In this document: one piece after another, positions 49,502 to 57,828 of the stretch
How positions within the stretch are numbered: position 1 is the first letter of the stretch
Layout of the letters: every line of letters begins with the position of its first letter
DNA from: Patiriisocius sp047730165
Lineage (GTDB): Bacteria; Bacteroidota; Bacteroidia; Flavobacteriales; Flavobacteriaceae
Assembly: GCF_047730165.1 (NCBI RefSeq)
Contig: NZ_CP159834.1
Coordinates: forward strand, 1,116,001 to 1,180,000
Length of the DNA: 64,000 bases
Direction: 5' to 3'
Program-made: the position numbers and the translations under genes
The notes under the pieces: generated by a model
Seen by the model: only the letters and a program-made list of their open reading frames with translations
The model's database searches: none
What the model was told of the DNA's origin: nothing

Positions 49502-49848
49502 TTACGTATTTCTAGGGAAATGCGTTTGTATAAATTCTTGGGGTAGCGTTTGAAACGAAAATTGATTCGGTCTATTAGAAGTCCCTTGACTAATGGCCGA
49601 AGTAATATCTAAAAGTGCTATCTGCATTTAGACCTGTATACTTATAAAGCTCGCGATAGATAAGAGCACAACCATCACATAATGCTTTTTCTCTTTTTAT
49701 TCCCCTGACTAATCACGGCCTCTTTTGTGAAATATATTTCTTTTTGTAAGGAGGTGTTAAATCGTAGATCACTATCATAATCAATGTTGCGTGCAACCCA
49801 ATTAAAAATGACGGTTGCCTTTTGTTCTTGCGTAGAAAGGGACACAAA
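49502..49848 (-). pseudogene. Fragment of a decayed transglutaminase-like protein
   Basis: Three minus-strand segments in different frames form a recognisable transglutaminase core. From 49848: STQEQKATVIFNWVARNIDY then DSDLRFNTSLQKEIYFTKEA; after a frame change in an A run near 49690: KALCDGCALIYRELYKYTGL with the catalytic-Cys region; after another break near 49620: LDITSAISQGTSNRPNQFSF and QTLPQEFIQTHFP, the conserved stretch after the catalytic His and Asp. The part that should carry the His is deleted, and no start codon or signal peptide precedes the first segment, which abuts a terminator. It is a dead remnant. Confidence 0.75.
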
Positions 49849-49881
49849 AAAACCGTCTGATTTAAAACAGACGGTTTTTTT
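49846..49881 (-). terminator. Terminator after the PorP/SprF gene
   Basis: Perfect CCGTCTG / CAGACGG stem extended by A7/T6 pairs, eight-base loop, T run on the minus strand, 26 bases after the porP/sprF stop. Confidence 0.88.
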
Positions 49882-49906
49882 AATATTGTGTAACTATTAA
49901 CGTGGC

Positions 49907-50926
49907 TTAATTTATCGCGGGGCAATTACAGCTATATGGCGCACGTCTTCCGCTTAAGAAATCAAGACCAAGTGTGATCTGGTGAAAACCGCCGCTGTTA
50001 AAACGAACATTACCAGAAAGGTAAGAATACGTGTAGGCAAACATAAAGTTTTTATATGTTCCTCCTAAAACTGGTGTGACGTATTGTAATTTTTGATCAC
50101 TTATTTCCTGCCCATTCACAAACTCTGCACCGTCAAAACTTCTTCTATATGAGACCCCTGCAAAAAGTTTTCCGTCATCAAACATTCGATATGCTTTAAA
50201 GTTTACATCTATGTTTTGCTCGTTAGTGCGTTCTCTCCATTGGAATAAAAAACCTGGCTCAAATGACCAGTCACTAGCAGATCTTGAACCGCTAGGGCCA
50301 GAAATTGCATAGGTCGCTCCCAATAAATAGTTGCGTTGGTTATTTGATTCAAATCCAGGGTTGTTTAATGCTCTATTCTGAAATATTAAATTCTTGATTG
50401 TAAGGTGACCAGAGAAATTCAAAAAATTATAAGACAATCCTGCATCTACATTAAAGTAAGAACCACTTTGTAGTATGTCTGCAATGATAGGGTCAAAATT
50501 TTCTGGATCAAATAGCGCTGAATCATCTAGTCTTGATTGGATAAGTCCCGCACTCAGACCAAAAGATAGTTGGTTAAGATCTGCCTCACTCCTAGAAAAC
50601 ATCAAGTGATGTGCATATGTAATATAACCTCCTGTTTGAGAATGATACCCGTTTTGGTCATTAATGATTATTGCTCCTATTCCAGAACTTTCACCAACAC
50701 GAGCATTGATACTCGCCGTTTGTAAATTGGGTGCTTCAACACTATCAAACCATTGTTGACGCGCTGTTAAGCGTACTTGATTGTGCGCTGCAGCTCCTGC
50801 CATAGAAGGGTGCAACAAATAATAATTGTCGGCAAAATAATCCGAGTATATCGGTAAGCCGTCCTGCGCAATGGAGATTTGGGCAAAAAACAATGCCAGG
50901 ACTAAGTAGATTAAGTTGAGTTTCAT
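49907..50926 (-). CDS. PorP/SprF family type IX secretion-associated membrane protein
   Basis: A 339-residue outer-membrane protein with a signal peptide (LNLIYLVLALFFAQISIAQ). DGLPIYSDYFADNYYLLHPSMAGAA, VRLTARQQWFDSVEAPNLQTASINA and GIGAIIINDQNGYHSQTGG are the family's opening motifs, and beta strands continue to the end (GFHQITLGLDFL). SprF helps secrete and attach the SprB adhesin in Flavobacterium; paralogues sit beside other giant adhesins. Here the adhesin gene lies six bases upstream in the same direction, so the two form a secretion pair. Confidence 0.93.
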   Translation of the reverse strand: MKLNLIYLVLALFFAQISIAQDGLPIYSDYFADNYYLLHPSMAGAAAHNQVRLTARQQWFDSVEAPNLQTASINARVGESSGIGAIIINDQNGYHSQTGGYITYAHHLMFSRSEADLNQLSFGLSAGLIQSRLDDSALFDPENFDPIIADILQSGSYFNVDAGLSYNFLNFSGHLTIKNLIFQNRALNNPGFESNNQRNYLLGATYAISGPSGSRSASDWSFEPGFLFQWRERTNEQNIDVNFKAYRMFDDGKLFAGVSYRRSFDGAEFVNGQEISDQKLQYVTPVLGGTYKNFMFAYTYSYLSGNVRFNSGGFHQITLGLDFLSGRRAPYSCNCPAIN

Positions 50927-50932
50927 ATTTTT

Positions 50933-53900
50933 TTATCGTTTCAAAGTAAAGTGACCTCTAAATTCTTTTCTTGTATCGTCTTCAGTATATTCTATTAAGA
51001 ACCAGTAATCACTAGAAGGTAAAGGGGTTCCGTTATAAGTTCCGTCCCATCCTGCATCATTTATAGGGCTCAATTGCTTGAGTAATTTGCCGTACCTGTC
51101 AAAGATATAGATATTAGCCGAAGGGTCAAAACTCGCAATAGATTCAATTTTCCAAGTATCATTAAAGCCATCTCCGTTAGGTGTCATAAAGCGATCGTAA
51201 TCAATCACTCCAAACTTAAAGGTTGCTTCTCCACAACCATTCACATCCCTAATAGTAATCATTTGTGAACCTGCTACTACATTCTCAAAGATAGCACTCT
51301 CTTGGAATGGGCCATCTCCTATACTGTATTCATAGGTCCCTATTCCTTCGGTGACAACCTCTACCGTATTGCTTCCGGAGAACGCTCCGTCAACTAAGCG
51401 TGCGCTAAAGTTGATAGGAGGTGCAGATAAGGTTACTGTAGTCATTGCCATTGCACTGCACCCTGTTGCAATCTCTGTGGCAGTTACTTGATATACTCCT
51501 CCAGCCACGGCTGTAATAGTGTTTCCTATCTCCCCTTCAAGTACAGCTCCATCTAAAGTCCATTCAAAGACATATAAGTTTTCATCGAGATCGATCCCAA
51601 AAGTTGGTGGACTTTCCTCTCCTGAGTCTTCTTGTATAGGGTTTCCATTCTCATCTACACACAGTCTAAATGTTTCTGGCAGCTCAAAGAAAGGCAACTG
51701 TTCTACATTTAAGATTACAACTACCGTTTCGCTGCATTCAGATAATGCGTTGGTAAGGGTTGCGTAAATCTCTTGTGGGTTAATGATGTTTGTATAACTT
51801 GTTTTTGGTGTTATTGGGTCTATACCCTCTAACGCATTCTCGAGCGTTTCGTAATAAAGCACTCCGTAGATAGTAGGATCTTGAACACCTAGTATTTCAT
51901 CATCTAATGTTGATAAATCAAAAACTGTAAAACCATCATTAGCTCCTTCTGTATCACAAAGTGTGTATGGCTCTGCAGGCGTAGTTGCTGTTGCCCCATC
52001 TCTCGTTTCAAGTTCGAAGAATTGAACACCTCCTATATAACATCCTGTTTCTAGGTTTGTGATTCCTGTGTAAATCAACAACGGCATTCCCGGTATTATT
52101 GTCGCAGGATACATATTTGCAGGCGTGATAGGATTGACCATCATCTCTGCATCTAATGCAGTTTCATAATAACTCACCTCGAAGTCCGCAGGATCTTGGT
52201 CTGGACCTAATGCTTCATCTTTCTTTAAAGTTAGATCAAATTCTGCAACGCCATCATTGGGCGTTTCACAAACAACTAAACTAGTTAAAACAGCAGTGTC
52301 ATCTGGTAATGGGTTGACTATTAATTGAACGGCTACAATTTCAAAACAACCCGATGTATTATCAAGAGTATCTACACGAATATAGACTATATCTGCATTC
52401 ATTTGATTCTCATATATTGTTGGATCTGGAATCCCGTTCATCATATCAAAAGCGTCTTGATAGGTCGCGTAATATTGTACTGTCCAGTTTGCTCCACCCG
52501 TAATTAGAGGTGCTGCATCTGTAAGATCAAAAATTTCTATTTCATCTCCCGCATTATTATAATCACATAACTCGAGCACAACATCTGTCGCAGGAGCAGG
52601 ATTTGAAACTACTCTTAATCTTATCGTAGTAAAATCAAAGCAGGATGAGTTACTGTCTGTTACACGAACAAATAAAGTTTGCGGATTAATCGCATCCCCC
52701 ATTGTGTCGACATTCATATGCTCGTTTGCTGGCGAAATAGGATTTTCATTTCCTTGCGCCTCGGCATCAGTTAAGAAATATTGCACATTAATTCCAGGAA
52801 TACCTCCAGTAATTGTGTCATCATAGAGGGTAAGGTCAAAAGTAAAAACACCATCACCTGGCTCTCCAAGAGTATCGCAAACTTCTACTTCTAATGGTCC
52901 AATAGCAATAGGACCGTCTACTACCTCAAGCTCAAAACTACCTATAGAATTACATAAATTATCTATGTCATCATTGTCTAGACGATACCAGATAGTCTGC
53001 GGGTTTGATGTATTTGTGTACATCATAGGATTTGATATCACGGGCATACCAGCTTCTGCAAATGCAAGAGACTCGTGATAAGTTAACGTAAAATCATCTG
53101 GATCTTGATCTCCGTAAATAGTTGTATTCTGCTGGGTTAAATTGAAAATAGAAAAACCATCTCCATCATTTTCGCAAGCTATGAGCGGCTCAAGTTCCAA
53201 TGGAATTACGGGACTATCTGTAACAATTAAGTCAAGAGTGATCGTATTGTAACAGGCATTACCCATATTTGTCGCATCATATTCTAGGCGCACATATACG
53301 GTCTGCATAAACTGAATAATATTACTGTACAGCATCGTCGTATCAAACGCGTTTGTAGCATTATCTGCATCCAGTTGCGTTTCATAATAGCTGATAAGAA
53401 TATTCATTTCGCCACCAATAATCTCAGCGCTTTTTACTGTTAGATCAAAAAAGGCATAGCCATCATTGTTGTCATCACAAACTACAAGAGGTTCTGGCGT
53501 TTCTGGCGAAGGAGTATTTTCTACTCGCAGCTCAAGTGCTACTGTCATTGTTTCAATACAACCCGTCGTAGCATCTTCTGCCAAGATATAAATGGCTTGT
53601 GGGTTCTCTATGTTTGGATATGCTTCAGGGTTTGTAATAGGATTAGTCCCATTATCAGCGTCCATTTGCGTTTCATAAAAAGTGATATCTAAATTAAGAT
53701 CTCCACCTGTAATTTCAAAAATAGCTGCGTTCAAATCAAATATTTCTATTTCATCACCTGGGTTGTTTACATCACAGAGTATCAATGGTGTTGGCGCCGT
53801 AAGAATTGGTTGTAAATTTACAATTAGTTCTACTGTAGTTTGGCTCATGCAACCATTGTCAATATCTGTGACTACTATATAAATAATTTGTGGGTTTCCT

Positions 53901-56380
53901 AAAGAAGGTTGATTTGTATACGTACTAGGATTTGAAATAGGATTACTTCCACTATCTGCATTACCTTGTGTTTCAAAATATTCAACTATAAAAGTTCCAG
54001 AAGGTAACATTTGAGCCTCTACGGAATTAAGAATAAAAACCACCTCACCATCATCATCATCATCGCAAAGCATTAATGGCTCTGGAGCAGTAATTACGGG
54101 ACTGTCACCTACTATGAGTTCTAGTGCTATTGTATCAAAACAGCCCGTATTTAAACCTGTCAGTCTTGCGATAATCGTTTGGTTAAAAGGAACAATGTTT
54201 AAATAAGGACTTACTAAAGCATTTGTATTTCCATTTGCTTCTCCTTGTGTTTCGTGATAGGAAACAACTAAAAAACCTGAAGGATCACCGCATCGTACTT
54301 CATCATCTCTTTCTGTGAGCATAAACTCACCTATACCATCATTATCACTATCGCAAAATACAAGTGGTTCTGGCTGACAAATCGTTGGCAATGGAGCTAC
54401 TTGCAATTCAAGTGTAGTAATACTATAGCAACCTGTTGCATCATCTTCAATACGCACCCAAATTGTTTCACCAGTACTAGTGTAGGGAATAATCAATGGG
54501 TTTTCTGCATCTTGTGCATCTATGATATTTCCAAAGTAGGTAACACTTAGCCCTACTGCTCCTGCAACAACCTCGTCATTCTTTTGATTTGGGTCAAAAA
54601 TGGCGGTGCCATCTTCTTCAACATCACATCCGATAAGTGGGAACGGTGCCGAAAATGGAGGGGTTTGACCAAGAATGAGATCAAAACTTCCTTCTGTGGT
54701 GCAGCCTAGATTGTTAGTGGCTTGTACATAAATCGTGGTGAAGCCGCTGATATATGAAGAAGGGTTTGCAATAGGGTTATTGCCTGCTTGCGCATCTGCT
54801 AACGTTTCAAAGTACTCTAGGCTAACATCAACAAGATCATTAAGAATTTCGTCTTCCTTTGAAGTAAGATCAACCGTTTCTACTCCATCTTCATCATTGT
54901 CACACTGGAAAAAATCTGAAATAGGTACTGTTATTTCTGGCGCAAAATCTACTTGTATTTCTAGAGGCACGATATCAAAACAGTTTCTAAAAATGTCTTC
55001 GAGACGACCATATACTATCTGGAAGTTAGGCACTACATTCTCGTACATTGTAGGGTCTGGAATAATGTTGATTTCCATCGCTGCATCAAATTCAGATTCA
55101 TAGTAGTCAACCAGTACATCCATTTGGCCATTGATAATTTGTGAATCTGCTTGCGTAAGGTCAAAAATGGTGATCCCATCATTAGGGGCTTCATCACATT
55201 CTCTTATGAAATCTGGGATTACTGCCACAGGTTGTGGAGAAAATTCTATGATAATTTCATCTGTAGCGGTACAATCTACACTTAAAATAGCTTCTATTTG
55301 AAATGTTCCACCTTGAGTAACTGTTATTTCATTGTCTGTTTCGTCTGGAAGAATATCAAACATTCCGTTGGTTGGATTCTGGATGTACCACTGAAAAGTG
55401 GCTCCAGGTGCAGACTCTTCTACTCCAAAGGTAAACTCATCACCTTCACAAGGTGCATTACCAGAAACAATAGTTGCATCTGGCGGTAATGCTACCCCAA
55501 TGTTAAAACTACCTTCTCTAAAAAAAACGGCAGAATCAAAAGCAGTATCACCTCTATCCCCAGTGACCATTTTAAGCTCGTATGTTTCTCCCGGTGTCAG
55601 TGAGGCCATTGCAATTAATGCTTGCGTATACCCGTCAAATTGTATTTCATTTAAGTTATTACCACCTTGGTTACTCACATATAATTCTGGGAAAAAGTTA
55701 ACTCCAGGTATTTCAGAACCACAATTGAAAGAATCATCGTGTATAGATAGTGTGTTTACAACAACCCCGGCAGAACCCGGAACGGCTGCAATGTTTGTTC
55801 CTCCAAAAACGGTTCCGGAGTCGTCAGGAATACCTGGGCCTTTTAATAAAAATGCAAACCCGTCTCTAAACTGAGCAGAACATTCAAATTGATCCTCATA
55901 TTCTTCTGAAGCAAAAATGAAATCAAAAGACATTTCAGAAATTACAGGAACGAAAGTAAATTGAAATACTGTCGCATTGTTTGTAGGTTCGTTAAGACCA
56001 TCAAGACCAAATAATACGGCTTGTAAATCTGCATCGCCACCCCATCCTGGACCAGTGTCACTTACCTCATTATCGTTCGGTCCTTCTGCACTTTTGGCAA
56101 AACCACCAGACATAACAAGGCCAGATTCAAATGGAAAGCTTGTGCCAGTGGCATCAAAATAGCCCCAACTGCGCTCATCAATGTTAGTCGCTCCGTCTGG
56201 ATTTTCTTGTAAAAATGTAAATTCTACATCCCCGCATCCAGAGCCTCCTATGAGGACCTCTGTAATCATTTGTTCTGGAGTGTAATTAGTTTCATTAGCC
56301 ATTGGGTCGTTGACCAGAATGCTTTGTGTGAAACCGACTAATGGTATTAGTAGAATAATGGTTAGTAAAGTTCTTTTCAT
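50933..56380 (-). CDS. Giant repeat adhesin with choice-of-anchor L and T9SS type B domain
   Basis: About 1815 residues from ATG 56380. A signal peptide (RTLLTIILLIPLVGFTQS) is followed by a choice-of-anchor-L-type domain (residues about 25-300). Next come twelve repeats of roughly 90 residues, each beginning with a Cys-Asp cluster (VCDDNNDGYAFFDLT or LCDVNNPGDEIEIFDL) and containing a YYETQxDAD...NPI...Y segment and a GC before the closing strand. The last 95 residues (VIDYDRFMTPNGDGFNDTWKI, IYIFDRYGKLLKQ) are the CHU_C gliding-motility-associated T9SS type B domain. It is a SprB-like surface adhesin exported with the PorP/SprF partner downstream. Confidence 0.92.
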   Translation of the reverse strand: MKRTLLTIILLIPLVGFTQSILVNDPMANETNYTPEQMITEVLIGGSGCGDVEFTFLQENPDGATNIDERSWGYFDATGTSFPFESGLVMSGGFAKSAEGPNDNEVSDTGPGWGGDADLQAVLFGLDGLNEPTNNATVFQFTFVPVISEMSFDFIFASEEYEDQFECSAQFRDGFAFLLKGPGIPDDSGTVFGGTNIAAVPGSAGVVVNTLSIHDDSFNCGSEIPGVNFFPELYVSNQGGNNLNEIQFDGYTQALIAMASLTPGETYELKMVTGDRGDTAFDSAVFFREGSFNIGVALPPDATIVSGNAPCEGDEFTFGVEESAPGATFQWYIQNPTNGMFDILPDETDNEITVTQGGTFQIEAILSVDCTATDEIIIEFSPQPVAVIPDFIRECDEAPNDGITIFDLTQADSQIINGQMDVLVDYYESEFDAAMEINIIPDPTMYENVVPNFQIVYGRLEDIFRNCFDIVPLEIQVDFAPEITVPISDFFQCDNDEDGVETVDLTSKEDEILNDLVDVSLEYFETLADAQAGNNPIANPSSYISGFTTIYVQATNNLGCTTEGSFDLILGQTPPFSAPFPLIGCDVEEDGTAIFDPNQKNDEVVAGAVGLSVTYFGNIIDAQDAENPLIIPYTSTGETIWVRIEDDATGCYSITTLELQVAPLPTICQPEPLVFCDSDNDGIGEFMLTERDDEVRCGDPSGFLVVSYHETQGEANGNTNALVSPYLNIVPFNQTIIARLTGLNTGCFDTIALELIVGDSPVITAPEPLMLCDDDDDGEVVFILNSVEAQMLPSGTFIVEYFETQGNADSGSNPISNPSTYTNQPSLGNPQIIYIVVTDIDNGCMSQTTVELIVNLQPILTAPTPLILCDVNNPGDEIEIFDLNAAIFEITGGDLNLDITFYETQMDADNGTNPITNPEAYPNIENPQAIYILAEDATTGCIETMTVALELRVENTPSPETPEPLVVCDDNNDGYAFFDLTVKSAEIIGGEMNILISYYETQLDADNATNAFDTTMLYSNIIQFMQTVYVRLEYDATNMGNACYNTITLDLIVTDSPVIPLELEPLIACENDGDGFSIFNLTQQNTTIYGDQDPDDFTLTYHESLAFAEAGMPVISNPMMYTNTSNPQTIWYRLDNDDIDNLCNSIGSFELEVVDGPIAIGPLEVEVCDTLGEPGDGVFTFDLTLYDDTITGGIPGINVQYFLTDAEAQGNENPISPANEHMNVDTMGDAINPQTLFVRVTDSNSSCFDFTTIRLRVVSNPAPATDVVLELCDYNNAGDEIEIFDLTDAAPLITGGANWTVQYYATYQDAFDMMNGIPDPTIYENQMNADIVYIRVDTLDNTSGCFEIVAVQLIVNPLPDDTAVLTSLVVCETPNDGVAEFDLTLKKDEALGPDQDPADFEVSYYETALDAEMMVNPITPANMYPATIIPGMPLLIYTGITNLETGCYIGGVQFFELETRDGATATTPAEPYTLCDTEGANDGFTVFDLSTLDDEILGVQDPTIYGVLYYETLENALEGIDPITPKTSYTNIINPQEIYATLTNALSECSETVVVILNVEQLPFFELPETFRLCVDENGNPIQEDSGEESPPTFGIDLDENLYVFEWTLDGAVLEGEIGNTITAVAGGVYQVTATEIATGCSAMAMTTVTLSAPPINFSARLVDGAFSGSNTVEVVTEGIGTYEYSIGDGPFQESAIFENVVAGSQMITIRDVNGCGEATFKFGVIDYDRFMTPNGDGFNDTWKIESIASFDPSANIYIFDRYGKLLKQLSPINDAGWDGTYNGTPLPSSDYWFLIEYTEDDTRKEFRGHFTLKR

Positions 56381-56398
56381 AGTAGGCACTTAAGGTTC

Positions 56399-56406
56399 CA
56401 AATATA
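56399..56406 (-). promoter_or_regulatory. -7 promoter element for the adhesin-PorP/SprF pair
   Basis: The minus strand reads TATATTTG, 18 bases before ATG 56380. It is divergent from the nfu promoter 25 bases away. Confidence 0.55.
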
Positions 56407-56430
56407 TTGAATACATTGGTTTTGTTTCGC

Positions 56431-56438
56431 TATTTTTG
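56431..56438 (+). promoter_or_regulatory. -7 promoter element for the nfu gene
   Basis: TATTTTTG, ending 15 bases before ATG 56454. An in-frame TTG at 56436 is part of this element and so cannot be the start. Confidence 0.6.
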
Positions 56439-56453
56439 TCAAAAAATAGAGCC

Positions 56454-57374
56454 ATGGAATCTCATAATATTATCATACAACCCACAAATAACGAAAATAT
56501 TGTAAAATTCGTAGCTAATTCGTTCTTGACACAGGCAAAAAGCTATGAATTTAAAAATATAGAGGAAGCGGGAGAAAGCCCAATTGCACAGCAGTTGTTT
56601 CACCTTCCCTTTGTTAAAACGGTATACATATCACAGAATTTTATTGCTATTGAGAAGTACAATATCGTTAGCTGGGACAAGGTGCAAGAGGAGGTGGCTG
56701 TTTCTATTAGCGAATACCTTGATAGTGAGAAAGTTATAGTAAATGAATCTACAGATAAGAAAAAAGTACCAGTAACGGTTTATGGAGAGACTACACCTAA
56801 TCCAGCGGTATTAAAATTTGTGGCAAATAAACCACTGGTTTCTGGCACATTTGAGTTCAAAAATATTGACGATGCTAAGCACGCACCTCTCGCGGCAGCA
56901 TTGTTTAACTTTCCTTTTGTGAAAGAGGTTTTTATGAGTAGCAACTATGTTTCGGTAATGAAATATGACGTGGCAGAATGGGATGAGATAAGTATGCAAC
57001 TTCGTGAGTTTATTCGCGGTTACATCGAAGATGGTAAGAAGATCTTTACAGACGAGATGCTTTCTGAAACTTTAAAAGAAGAACAAAAAGCTGTAGAATC
57101 AACCACAGATAAAACTGCGGAGAAAACCTACACTGATATCGATAACGAAATTATGGATATTCTTGACGAATATGTAAAACCAGCTGTTGCCAGTGATGGT
57201 GGTCATATCGCATTTGACAGTTTTGATCCAGAGACAAAAACCGTAAAAGTAATCCTGCAGGGAGCTTGTAGTGGCTGTCCATCTTCAACGGTTACCCTTA
57301 AGAATGGGATTCAAACAATGCTTAAAGAAATGATGCAAGGAAGAGTGCAACTCGTGGAGGCTGTAAATGGGTAG
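56454..57374 (+). CDS. NifU/Nfu iron-sulfur scaffold with two N-terminal Nfu domains
   Basis: A 306-residue protein from ATG 56454. Two Nfu-N type repeats of about 80 residues (NNENIVKFVANSFLTQAKSYEF and PNPAVLKFVANKPLVSGTFEF, both followed by SPIAQQLFHLPFVKTVYIS or APLAAALFNFPFVKEVFMS) precede the C-terminal NifU domain, where ACSGCPSSTVTLKNGI has the CxxC that binds the iron-sulfur cluster. Nfu proteins deliver clusters to target enzymes; biotin synthase and MutY in this window are possible clients. Duplication of the N-terminal domain is typical of this phylum. Confidence 0.93.
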   Translation: MESHNIIIQPTNNENIVKFVANSFLTQAKSYEFKNIEEAGESPIAQQLFHLPFVKTVYISQNFIAIEKYNIVSWDKVQEEVAVSISEYLDSEKVIVNESTDKKKVPVTVYGETTPNPAVLKFVANKPLVSGTFEFKNIDDAKHAPLAAALFNFPFVKEVFMSSNYVSVMKYDVAEWDEISMQLREFIRGYIEDGKKIFTDEMLSETLKEEQKAVESTTDKTAEKTYTDIDNEIMDILDEYVKPAVASDGGHIAFDSFDPETKTVKVILQGACSGCPSSTVTLKNGIQTMLKEMMQGRVQLVEAVNG

Positions 57375-57567
57375 GTTTAAGTGTTAAAAATTTAAGATTC
57401 GAGATTAATTTGTAGAACTCTTATTTTTATAAAATTTAGACATTCAATAGCTTAGTTCTAGTTCATTCGATTTTCAAATTTAATATTTTAACGTAGTATT
57501 TATAAAAAGGCATTCTATTCTTAGTAATTTAGTATTTCAGAGGTAAATAACTAAAAAACAAATAATT

Positions 57568-57768
57568 ATGGTCGTTTTAAAAGTGATTGAAGTATGAGCA
57601 AATTCTATTGCTAGTTGGGAAGAAGCTGCTCAAAATGCGGTAGTCCACGCTTCAAAGAGTTTGAAGAATATAAGATCTTGTTACATAAACGAACAAACGT
57701 GTGCAGTGACAGATGGTAAAATTTTAGATTATCTGGTAAATTGCAAAATTACCATTGAGGTAAAATAA
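57568..57768 (+). pseudogene. Dodecin gene interrupted by an in-frame TGA
   Basis: Reading from ATG 57568 gives MVVLKVIEV, a TGA at codon 10 (57595-57597), then ANSIASWEEAAQNAVVHASK, SLKNIRSCYINEQTCAVTDG and KILDYLVNCKITIEVK to TAA 57768. This is the complete 66-residue pattern of dodecin, a small dodecameric flavin-binding storage protein, and its usual residue at the TGA would be Leu or Ser (VIEVLANS). One base change (TTA to TGA) explains it. No in-frame start follows soon enough to rescue it. Everything else is intact, so the change is recent or a sequencing error. Confidence 0.88.
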
Positions 57769-57813
57769 CAACAGCTTACCGAACGAAATACGCTTTTGAT
57801 TCTTTCAAAAGCG

Positions 57814-57821
57814 TATTTTTG
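57814..57821 (+). promoter_or_regulatory. -7 promoter element for the DUF255 gene
   Basis: TATTTTTG, ending seven bases before ATG 57829. It lies inside the frame's upstream TTG extension and decides the start. Confidence 0.6.
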
Positions 57822-57828
57822 TTTATGT

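Noticed and set aside
49713..49925. 70-codon minus-strand frame after the PorP/SprF gene
   Set aside because: It crosses the terminator and is out of frame with the transglutaminase remnant, which explains the region better.
55398..55874. 158-codon plus-strand frame within the adhesin gene, and similar ones at 54735 and 51519
   Set aside because: Antisense shadows of the repeat adhesin with biased composition.
57595..57597. TGA in the dodecin frame read as selenocysteine
   Set aside because: Dodecins have no selenocysteine, the position is not catalytic, no hairpin resembling a bacterial SECIS is evident just downstream, and no selenium genes are in the window. A point mutation or read error is simpler.
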